From Streptomyces sp. NBC_00234 (GTDB taxonomy: Bacteria > Actinomycetota > Actinomycetes > Streptomycetales > Streptomycetaceae), in the NCBI RefSeq assembly GCF_036195325.1, contig NZ_CP108101.1, positions 1-64,000 on the forward strand: a stretch of DNA of 64,000 bases. The letters are read 5' to 3'. The notes beneath the pieces are model-generated. The model was given only the letters and a program-made list of their open reading frames with translations. It searched no databases and was not told where the DNA came from. The position numbers and the translations under genes were made by a program. Position 1 is the first letter of the stretch. Every line of letters starts with the position of its first letter. Shown one piece after another: positions 1 to 7,379 of this stretch.

Positions 1-75
1 CGCGGCGGGCTGACCCAAGAGCAGCGAACCCAGCTCGCCGAACTCGGAGTCGACTGGGCGGGAGGAACGGCATGA
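1..75 (+). pseudogene. Helicase-associated (HA) domain C-terminal tail, cut by window start
   Basis: The first 24 codons read RGGLTQEQRTQLAELGVDW and end in TGA at 73-75. The same ending occurs in the HA-domain relic finishing at 15248, where it is preceded by VRLGVWLSNTR. Tandem HA domains form the C-terminal part of large actinobacterial DEAD/DEAH-type helicases. Only the end is visible, so whether the upstream gene is whole cannot be judged. Confidence 0.6.
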
Positions 76-123
76 GCAGCAAGCTCTTATGCTGCGGGCC
101 CGCTAGTGATGGACGGACCATAG

Positions 124-147
124 GCCGTTCCAGAAAACTGGAACGGC
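124..147. promoter_or_regulatory. 24-bp perfect palindrome, candidate operator (copy 1)
   Basis: Ten-base arms GCCGTTCCAG and CTGGAACGGC are exact reverse complements around a 4-base AAAA centre. A near-identical copy (2 substitutions in 24) lies at 15858-15881. It sits just before the coding-like stretch of the broken small gene to 433, which fits an operator overlapping a lost start. The cognate protein is unknown. Confidence 0.5.
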
Positions 148-433
148 TGGGACTGGGTCCGGTGGGGTTGCCGGGCTGCGGCCGGCTACCTGCTCGGGCG
201 GCTGCGCCCGTGGCAGCGGGCGGGTGACTGGGCGGCCGGTCAGGTCCGCTTCACCGGGCTGTGGGTCCGGGCCCGGCTTCGGCCGCCAGGCCGTCGTCGT
301 CCTGGTCCACGTCGTCACCACGCCGCGCACCAGCGGGCGCATCGTGCGAGCCCCGGCCAGCGAGACGCGGGCGCCGGTGCCGGTACGCGATCCGGAGTGG
401 GTCGCCAACCGCTCCTGGGGAGAGCACGAGTAG
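134..433 (+). pseudogene. Broken small hypothetical gene
   Basis: Two frames each hold half of a plausible protein. The first (about 134-285) reads WDWVRWGCRAAAGYLLGRLR and continues to VRFTGLWVRAR. The second (to the TAG ending at 433) reads QAVVVLVHVVTTPRTSGRIV and ends near EWVANRSW. The change of frame near 285 and the absence of a start codon in the first frame indicate a decayed gene. It resembles small Streptomyces proteins of unknown function from memory only. Confidence 0.35.
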
Positions 434-489
434 ACGGTAGGTCTCCGACTCCCTTACTGGCATTCGACTCGCTAGGACTTCGACAGGGC

Positions 490-516
490 AAGGCCCGGAC
501 CAGATGTCCGGGCCTT
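490..516. terminator. Strong intrinsic-type hairpin
   Basis: AAGGCCCGGAC (490-500), a 5-base loop, then GTCCGGGCCTT (506-516) make a perfect 11-bp stem with no clear U-tract, as is usual in Streptomyces. It follows the broken small gene. The rest of 434-897 shows no convincing coding sequence. Confidence 0.65.
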
Positions 517-897
517 CGTCGTGCCCAGGATCTTTTCTCCCGGTCGCTGCTGTCCGGGTGCCGGCTTCCGGCCCTACGGGGTGAAGGAGAAGCCGTGCCC
601 GCCAGTACGAGACGCAAGCACCTGAGTCCTGCCACTGTCCCGCCCGCCATGTCGAACTCACGCCAGAGGCAGTACCGATGACCACCCGCCAGACACCCAG
701 GGTGGCTTCGTTCACTTCAGCCGACAGCGTTTGTTCGTGGGTTCCGACGGCGTTCAGTGATCATCGACACTCTGAATGTTCATGAGAAATAGCGGCAGCG
801 CCACCCTCTTGCCCATCCCACTCGTCGACCTGCTTCGCAGATCGACGCGATCGTTCTGCGGAAATGAAGCCGCGCTGTCTGCGGTAGAGCTGACACC

Positions 898-1443
898 ATG
901 CGTGTCATGGCAGATGACAGCACCAGTGGGTTTCGGGCGGGCCAGACGGGACTCATCGTCCGGATCCCGGAGGCAGAGCCGCCCGTCCGCAGGTGGCGTG
1001 AACGGCTCGACCCCTCAGCCCAGGCCGGGGTCCCAGCCCACGTCACCGTGCTCTTCCCGTTCCTCGACGAGAGCCGAATAGACGCGCTCGTCCACTCCGC
1101 ACTCGCGGAGTTGGGCAGCCACCCGGCCTTTGACCTGCGGTTCGAGAGATGCGGACGGCTTCCGGAAGTGCTCTATCTCGTCCCCGAACCTGACACACAG
1201 CTGCGGCAGCTCACGGAGGCGATTGCTGATCGTTGGCCTGAGGCTCCGCCCTATGGCGGCCGATTCGCCGAGATCGTCCCGCACCTGACCATCGCTCAAG
1301 GTCAGGAGGACGCCGTCTTGGAGGAGATCGAGGCCGACCTCGCGGGCAAGCTCCCGTTCACCTCCCACGTCTCCTCGGTTGAACTCATCGTTCACGACGG
1401 GACGAAGTGGCAGGAACGGGCGTCGTTCGCACTCGGAGAATGA
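898..1443 (+). CDS. 2'-5' RNA ligase family (2H phosphoesterase superfamily) protein
   Basis: A 181-residue protein with the two HxT motifs that define 2H phosphoesterases: HVT at residues 48-50 (in PAHVTVLFPF) and HLT at 129-131 (in IVPHLTIA). The length suits a single-domain member. The superfamily hydrolyses or ligates 2'-5' or cyclic phosphate bonds in RNA or nucleotides; the substrate here cannot be told from sequence. ATG 898 is used, and ATG 907 is an alternative. It is probably cytoplasmic, since no signal peptide is seen. It stands alone, with an IS21 relic converging downstream. The gene appears intact. Confidence 0.85.
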   Translation: MRVMADDSTSGFRAGQTGLIVRIPEAEPPVRRWRERLDPSAQAGVPAHVTVLFPFLDESRIDALVHSALAELGSHPAFDLRFERCGRLPEVLYLVPEPDTQLRQLTEAIADRWPEAPPYGGRFAEIVPHLTIAQGQEDAVLEEIEADLAGKLPFTSHVSSVELIVHDGTKWQERASFALGE

Positions 1444-1507
1444 GGCCAGTCAAGAAGACCTGGCCAGGCCGCTGTCCGTTGGGCAGAGGCCCAGCAGAAG
1501 CCTCAGG

Positions 1508-2301
1508 TCAGCTGGCCTCAGCGTGTTCGGTGCGTGCGCGCGTGCTGGCGAGTCGGTAGGAGTCGGTGCCGGTCTCGATGATCGTGCCGTTGAAGGTGAG
1601 GCGGTCGACGATGGCCGCGCAGAGGCGTGGATCGCTGAAGGTCTTGGTCCAGCCGCCGAAGGACTCGTTGGAGGCGATGGCGACGCTGTTCTTCTCCTCG
1701 CGTTCTGTCAGGACCTGGAAGAGGAGTTCGGCTCCGCGGCGGTCGAGTTCCATGTAGCCGAGCTCGTCGATGCAGAGGAGATCAACGCGGCCGTAGCGGG
1801 CGATGGTCTTGTTCAGCTGCTTTTCATCTGCGGCCTCGACCAGCTCGTTCACCAGTTTCGTGGCCAGCGTGTAGCGGACCCGGTAGCCCTTCATCGCGGC
1901 CTCGGTGCCCAGGGCGATGAGCATGTGGGACTTGCCGGTGCCGGAATCGCCGATCAGGCAGAGCGGCTGACTCTTCTTGATCCATTCACAGCTGGCGAGG
2001 GTGTGGACGGTGGCGGCGTCGATGTTCGGGTGGCGTCGAAGTCGAAGGCTCGCAGGGACTTCTCCCTCGGGAAGCCCGCTGCCTTGATCCGTCGTTCCGA
2101 ACGGCGCCTGGCCCGGTCGTCGCACTCGGTCATCAGCAGCTCGGCGAGGAAGCTGCGGTAGGTCATCTGGTCCTTGATCGCCCGGTCGGCGATCTCGTTG
2201 AACTCGTTGCGGATCGACGGGAGCCGCAGCAGGCGGCAGGCGGTGTCGATCGCCGCGTCGGCGGCCTGCTCGGTCAAGCCTCGCTGGCGGGGCAGGGTCA
2301 C
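1508..2301 (-). pseudogene. istB: IstB, IS21-family helper ATPase, frameshifted
   Basis: IstB is the AAA+ ATPase that assists the IstA transposase. Translation starts at GTG 2301 (TLPRQRGLTEQAADAAID), overlapping the istA stop. The N-terminal part ends FPREKSLRAFDFDA and then leaves frame near 2031. The second part contains the Walker A motif GDSGTGKS, the Walker B-like LLCIDELGY, and sensor region IASNESFGGW, reaching a stop at 1508. One missing base in the run following GCC restores DANPNIDAAT, so a single-nucleotide deletion (or a sequencing error) breaks the gene. Confidence 0.85.
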
Positions 2302-3944
2302 TGGACTTCTCCCTCATGATGGCCGCCGCCGCTGGTGCGACGGCGTCGTAGCAGTTGGTCGTAGGGGGTCACCGACGGCAGCGGCCGAGTGTCCGGCGGG
2401 AGGTGTGCCAGGCGCCACTCGTGCAGCGACGTGACGGTCGCCGGCGTCTCACCGGGCATCTGCGGAGCGGATGCGCCGACGACCGGCTCGTCCTCCGCCT
2501 GGGCGGCCTTGCGAGCCTCCAGCGCAACGGCATCAGCGGTCAGGTCGCCGGCTCGCAGGGCGGTGGCCAGGCCCGCGACCACGTGCTCGTGGGCGAGGTG
2601 CCGGTTCACCAGCAGGACCTCGATCAACGCCCGGGTGCCGTCCCGCTCGCCGTGGATCTTGCGGGCCTGGGCCCACCAGGCGTCATGGACCGGAGTGAAT
2701 TTGCCCGCTGACCGGGCCTGTTCCAGGGCCGTGGCACCGGGGAACGCGCCGGGCTTGCGGATAAGGGCTTCGAGGTAGTGGTCCAGGTCCAGGCGGCAGC
2801 CGCCCTTCGCGATCAGCCTCTCGTGCCGGGCAACCTCCACGTTCCGGTCGTAAACCACCAGGTGAGAGGCGTGCAGGACGACGCGCACCCGCTTGCCGAT
2901 GAGGCGGGTCGGGACCGAGTAGCGGTTGGTTCGGACGTTGATCTGGCTGTAGCGGTCGACCCGTGGCGTGAACAGCCGGCCCGTCTCGAAGGGCTCCTGA
3001 GGCAGCGGCATCAGCAGCGGCTGCTCGACGGCGAAGTACTCGCCGACGGTCCGAGGCCGCGAGCCGATCCGGCGGTGCCCGTCGTGCAGGTCCCACTGGT
3101 CGACCATCTCGTTCAGCTCGGCGAGGGAGTCGACTTCCGGGACCGGGGTGAAGTGGTTGCGGCGGAAGTAGCCGATCATTCCCTCGACGCCGCCCTTCTC
3201 ATGGGCGCCTTCGATGCCGGGCCGGCAGTAGAAGCTCTCGATGCTGAAGTGCGAGCGGAAGGCGATCCACCGCTCGGTCTCCACCCTCGCCCGGCTCAGT
3301 CCGAGCACTTAAGCGACGGCCGACTTCAGGTTGTCGTAGCGGATCTTGGTCCGGGGAACACCGCCCAGCGTGCGAAGCGCGTGCACATGCCCTTCGAAGA
3401 ACGCTTCCTGGCCGCACGAAGCGAACACCCGGTGAACGGCCTTGCCCGAGTAGGACAGGCGAAGCGAGAACAGGTAGCAGGTCACCAGCTCGCCGGCCAG
3501 GCGCACCGTCACGTCGCCGAAGTCGACCTCCGCCTCGTGACCGGGCAGGTGGGTCTGCGGCACGAATGCTTCCACCGGGGCCTTGCCCGAGGCCGCGAGG
3601 ATCTCCGGTTTCCGATCGGAGACGTAGCGCCGGACCATCTGGTAGGAGACGTCGGCGCTGTGTGCTTCGACGAGTCGGTGGAAGATCCGGGTGATCGTGT
3701 GCCGTTGCTTGCGCGGTGCGTCGAGGTCCGTCCGCAGCATCTCGTCGATGACCGGCTTGTACGGATCAAGCGCGGTCCGCCGTGGCGGAAGCTTCTTGCG
3801 CGGCTCCGGCCAGACGGAGTCTGCGGCCTTCTTCACGGTCCGCCACGACACGTTGTACTTGCGCTCAAGCTCGCGCATCTTCATACCGGCACGGTGATCA
3901 CGCCGGATCGCCGCGTACAGCTCGACCTTGGACATCTGCGGCAT
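2298..3944 (-). pseudogene. istA: IstA, IS21-family transposase with internal stop
   Basis: From ATG 3944 the protein starts MPQMSKVELYAAIRRDHRAG with an N-terminal HTH and continues through an rve-type DDE core (EAEVDFGDVTVRL, then KIRYDNLKSAV, then EGAHEKGGVEGMIGYFRRNHF). A TAA at 3309-3311 interrupts the frame between KSAVA and VLGLSRARVE, where a Gln codon would be expected. The same frame then runs on to a TGA at 2298. The total length of about 548 codons is normal for IstA. Stop and istB start overlap as GTGA, typical of translational coupling. Confidence 0.88.
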
Positions 3945-4233
3945 GACCAGGACCTTTCGCCAGGAGCATCCCGATGCTGCCCTGGCAAGTACCGCGGTGC
4001 TGTCGAAACTCGTGAACATCACCCGACCGTGGATCTGGGTGCCTCCCAAACCCGTGAACAACCGACGGCACTACTGGGGCTCTGGCTCATCTTCTGTGGA
4101 GCAGTGACGCTGCGTCCTGTCGAAACCCTGCTCACCCGACCTGGGTCCCAGTTGGCGCCCCTCCCGTCTCAGGGCCACGGCAGGCTTACTCCGCCGCGCG
4201 CCATCAGCTGCGTGCTCGTCGCGAGAGGATGGG

Positions 4234-4839
4234 GTGGTGATCCGCTATGACCCCGAGATACAGGCCCTGTACCGCCGCTATTGCCTCCCTGCGCGCCGCT
4301 ACCTGAAGCTTGGCGGAGCGGTACTTCGCATGTCGCGCGAGGAGTACGAGCCATTCGTTCATGCCCTGGCCGCTGATGCGAGGGCTGTTACCGACGCCGA
4401 GCTCACCATCCTCTTCGAGGGCAGCTGGCGCGAGCGGCGCACCGCGGCATGGCTCGCCGCCGTCTCGCGCCGTGACCACTTCCGCGAGCGTCTGGGAGCG
4501 CTGCTGCTGGAGAGCGAGGTCTGCTTCGCGGGTGGGGCCTACAGCGTGGCGTTGGCGAGTTTCGGCACCGCGCGGGACGCCGACCTGCTCGCCGCTTACC
4601 TGGATCACTACCTGCATCGGCCCGACCTCGCCTACGACCAGCCGATAGCCATGGGCGCCCTGGCGTACACCGACTCCGTCCTGCACAGCGACCGGGCCAG
4701 CCGTTTCCTCCAGGAGGGCGGCCTGTGGCGGCAGTGGTTCCAGGACGCGCCCCACATGCACGGCGAGGACGGTATCTCCACCTACCTGGGCGGCATCCGC
4801 CTCGCTTGCACCGTCATCGACGAATGCGCCGACACCTGA
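4234..4839 (+). CDS. DUF6000 family protein
   Basis: A 201-residue soluble protein. Its pattern of RYCLPARRYLKLGG near the N-terminus, FEGSWRERRTAAWLAA in the middle, ALASFGTARDADLLAAYLDHYL and ending in a GLWRQWFQD segment matches DUF6000 proteins of actinomycetes as I remember them. No catalytic motif is known. Start GTG 4234 (GTG 4237 also possible) follows a purine-rich GAGAGGATGGG. No operon partner is adjacent: the IS21 relic lies upstream and a PIN protein about 320 bp downstream. DUF6000 occurs in scattered accessory loci; its function is unknown. Confidence 0.75.
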   Translation: MVIRYDPEIQALYRRYCLPARRYLKLGGAVLRMSREEYEPFVHALAADARAVTDAELTILFEGSWRERRTAAWLAAVSRRDHFRERLGALLLESEVCFAGGAYSVALASFGTARDADLLAAYLDHYLHRPDLAYDQPIAMGALAYTDSVLHSDRASRFLQEGGLWRQWFQDAPHMHGEDGISTYLGGIRLACTVIDECADT

Positions 4840-5155
4840 CCCCATCGGTCTTGTTCGCGTCGAAGACTCTGGCTCGTCGTCCTTGACGCGGCGACCCTCC
4901 GCCACGCCCACAGAAGTTGAGCCAGAACCACTACTGGTGAATAAAGCCACAGGGGTAAGCGCGACCAGCGACAGACGTTCGTCGTGTCCGTTGGGCCGCT
5001 GCGGGCGTGGGACCACGCGTCGGTGAGACCGGCGTTTCCGTCCTGAATCGGCAAATGGCAGGACGGACCATCTCCGACCGGGGTGGGCGGGTGTGGTGCG
5101 GTCCGTCGGTGCCAACTCCTCCATCCTCCGGCCGCCGGGATGGAAGCATGGCCCT

Positions 5156-6298
5156 ATGGCAGACCTGCGTCGTAAACCGTCTCAAGAACCCTGTGTACCC
5201 ACGCTCATCCTCGATACCTGCGTGGTCACCGCGCTGCCGTGGAACAGCACGGTCTGGGAGTTGTTCCGTGCCGTGCGCGCGGCCGGGACCGGGCGGATCG
5301 CCATCTCGGAGATGGTCCTGATCGAGCTGCTCGCTCAGAGGGGCCGGGAATACAGCTCGGCGCTCGACAAGGCCACCGCCGCCCATCAAGCCCTGTGGAA
5401 GCTGCAGTTCGTCGACATCGACGGGACACATGTCTGGCCGGCCGTCTACAGCCCGGAGGATTCTCTGCAGAAGTGGGAGGACATCTACCGCCAGACCATG
5501 GAGGTACTGCCCCTGACCCGGGAGGCTGCGGTGGAGGGCCTGCGCCGTGAGGCCCACCGACTGCGTCCTGCCCGGGCGTCCGGGAAGACGGCAACGGGCA
5601 GCAGGGACGCGGCGATCTGGATGACCGTGCTGGAGCAGGCGAAGGTTGATCCCACGTGCCCTGTGTACTTCGTCAGCAGCAATGTGACCGACTTTGGCCC
5701 GAACGGAAAGCTGTACCCCGACATGGCGGACGAGGTGAGTGCCGCCGGCGTAAGCATCGAATACCTCACCGACCTCGACGAAGCACTCAGTCGGATCAGC
5801 CGCCGCGAGGACCTCGCCCACGACGACGAGGGCCTGGCCGGGCGCGTCACCGCGGCGACAACGACGCAGGCTTTGTGGTCGTTCATCGTCGAGTCGATGG
5901 AGGGGCAGCAGGTCGCCGGCGCCGTCGTTGACTTCGACGATGAGGACCCGTTCGTCGAGTGGGAGTCCGCCTGGTCCGATTTGCAGGTGCGGATGATGGA
6001 GGTCTCGTCCTGGAGCGACGAGGCCTCCTACGCCGTCGGAACGGCCGACAGCCCGGGCAGCCCGGTCAGGACCCTGGCCGTCACCGTGAGCATCCTGGTC
6101 GGCGGCGAGGCACGGCGCTGGACCCGGCGCATGGGAACCGGTGATGTGGAGCCCGTCGCCTTCGCCATCGACCTACGCCTTCTGTTCGGTCACGGCTCCA
6201 TCAGCGTCGCATCGGCCGGCGAACCGAGAACCTTCACCGCCGCGGAAGACGATGCCGCCACCGCCATGGCGGTCCGGCTGTGCGCGGATCACGGATAG
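5156..6298 (+). CDS. PIN-domain (DUF4935-like) ribonuclease-type protein
   Basis: A 380-residue protein. The N-terminal half is PIN-like: LILDTCVV with Asp20, an Glu in EMVLIEL (Glu57), an acidic SRDAAIW and the late SSNVTDFGP motif, as in DUF4935/PIN_16 proteins. PIN folds usually cleave RNA with Mg2+ held by these acids. The last 170 residues (from about WSFIVESMEGQQV) form an extra domain I do not recognise. ATG 5156 is chosen because the upstream in-frame sequence does not look like protein. There is no small antitoxin gene beside it, so this is not an obvious VapBC pair. Substrate and role are unknown. Confidence 0.75.
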   Translation: MADLRRKPSQEPCVPTLILDTCVVTALPWNSTVWELFRAVRAAGTGRIAISEMVLIELLAQRGREYSSALDKATAAHQALWKLQFVDIDGTHVWPAVYSPEDSLQKWEDIYRQTMEVLPLTREAAVEGLRREAHRLRPARASGKTATGSRDAAIWMTVLEQAKVDPTCPVYFVSSNVTDFGPNGKLYPDMADEVSAAGVSIEYLTDLDEALSRISRREDLAHDDEGLAGRVTAATTTQALWSFIVESMEGQQVAGAVVDFDDEDPFVEWESAWSDLQVRMMEVSSWSDEASYAVGTADSPGSPVRTLAVTVSILVGGEARRWTRRMGTGDVEPVAFAIDLRLLFGHGSISVASAGEPRTFTAAEDDAATAMAVRLCADHG

Positions 6299-6499
6299 TC
6301 CGTCCCCCGGCGCCCCCAGCACCAGGAAGCGCTCTAGCGTCCAAGGCGCGTCAGCGGAATGGCCCACCATCTCGTGTCAGTAGCCAGCCATCGCCATAAG
6401 CCAGAGACCCGCAAGAGGAAGCCGTAACTGATCAACCGTCACTACACCGGATCATCGACATGAAGCCAGCGCATCGCAGCTGCGGCTCCGTCTCCCGTC

Positions 6500-6742
6500 C
6501 CGACGGTCACGCGCACGACGAAGGGGGCCTGAGCAAGGCACAGGCAGCGTTCCAGCGGGGTCTGGCGGCCCTCAGGCAATGGTGGAGCGAGAGGCGACCG
6601 GCCGGTGCCAAGGGGGCACAGCGAAGAGATCACGGTCGACGGCGAGGCAGAGCCAGTGATCGTGCAGCTGGGCGTTGGATCTCCAACACCAAGACCAGGC
6701 GCGACAAACTCACCCAAGAATGGCAGCAGCAGGTGTCAGGCC
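6500..6742 (+). pseudogene. HA-domain relic with two frame changes
   Basis: FQRGLAALRQWW in one frame, then VPRGHSEEITVDGEAEPVIV in the next (from about 6605), then WISNTKTRRDKLTQEW back in the first together reconstruct one HA repeat. The normal form is FERG..L..Y..R..H..VPR, LGVWLSNTK, R..L. Two opposing indels explain the pattern. This is another tail of an HA-domain helicase, with no helicase core nearby. Confidence 0.65.
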
Positions 6743-7114
6743 CATTCCATGCCGAGCCCTCGTAGCGCGCTGGGCTGTTACCTCCAGGCGAAGGTCCCCC
6801 AAGCGGTGTTCCTCCAGCGCCCGCAACTGCGCGCTGGTCAGGCTGTAGTGCAGGTGAGGCCGTTCCACGCAGTCAGGGCGGAACGCCAGGGTCACCGCGG
6901 CCGCGCCCAGCCGGCCCCGGTGTCCGTCGCCGTACGGCGCGTAGAGCGCGGTCTCCAGGATCAGCACCCTTCCGGCCTCGGCGGCCGCCGGGGTCTTAAC
7001 CTCCAGTTGCAGGCGCAGGCCGTGCGCGCCCAAGTCCTTGAGAATCATCAAGCCGTTGTCCCGGTGGCCGATGGCCAGGGACCCGATGGGCGCATCGAAG
7101 CGCAGTTCGTCCAT
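6710..7114 (-). CDS. Hypothetical protein, 134 aa
   Basis: ATG 7114 is preceded by AGGAAGG at a good distance. The protein MDELRFDAPIGSLAIGHRDN and onward is rich in beta-like stretches and ends with LHYSLTSAQLRALEEHRLGD and LRLEV. I do not recognise a family. No signal peptide or membrane segment is visible. The last codons overlap the end of the HA relic on the other strand, so the C-terminus may have been altered at that junction. Confidence 0.55.
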   Translation of the reverse strand: MDELRFDAPIGSLAIGHRDNGLMILKDLGAHGLRLQLEVKTPAAAEAGRVLILETALYAPYGDGHRGRLGAAAVTLAFRPDCVERPHLHYSLTSAQLRALEEHRLGDLRLEVTAQRATRARHGMGLTPAAAILG

Positions 7115-7379
7115 CCTGGAGTGCCTTCCTGGTGGTTCGTATGCCGGGCCGATTCTCCACTCCCAGCCCGGGACGCCGCCCGGCATTTACTGCAACGACG
7201 CGGGCCCCGGCCGATGCACGCTCCTGGCCAGGCGCGGGGTCCGTCTCCGACCCGCGGGACGGCCCACAAACGGCCCGTCGAAGAAACGTCTTTGGCCTGC
7301 ATCGATGTCGGAAGCCACTGATAGCATCCGCGCACTTGCGCGGAGGACACACGTTCCTTCGTGGGGAGGGGAACACCAC

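Larger units (their letters stand above)
1500..4060 (-). mobile_element. IS21-family insertion sequence, inactivated
   Basis: istA and istB lie in the order and with the stop/start overlap typical of IS21. On the istA side the reverse strand begins TGTTCACGGGTTTGG at 4060, and a related repeat TGTTCACGAGTTTCG lies about 40 bases further in, as IS21 ends carry multiple terminal repeats. I could not find a matching end beyond istB (about 1450-1507), so that border is approximate and may be lost. Both genes carry disabling mutations. Confidence 0.8.

Noticed and set aside
4204..5124. Long leftward open frame opposite DUF6000
   Set aside because: It is the mirror of the DUF6000 gene; no family, no ribosome site, and typical high-GC antisense composition.
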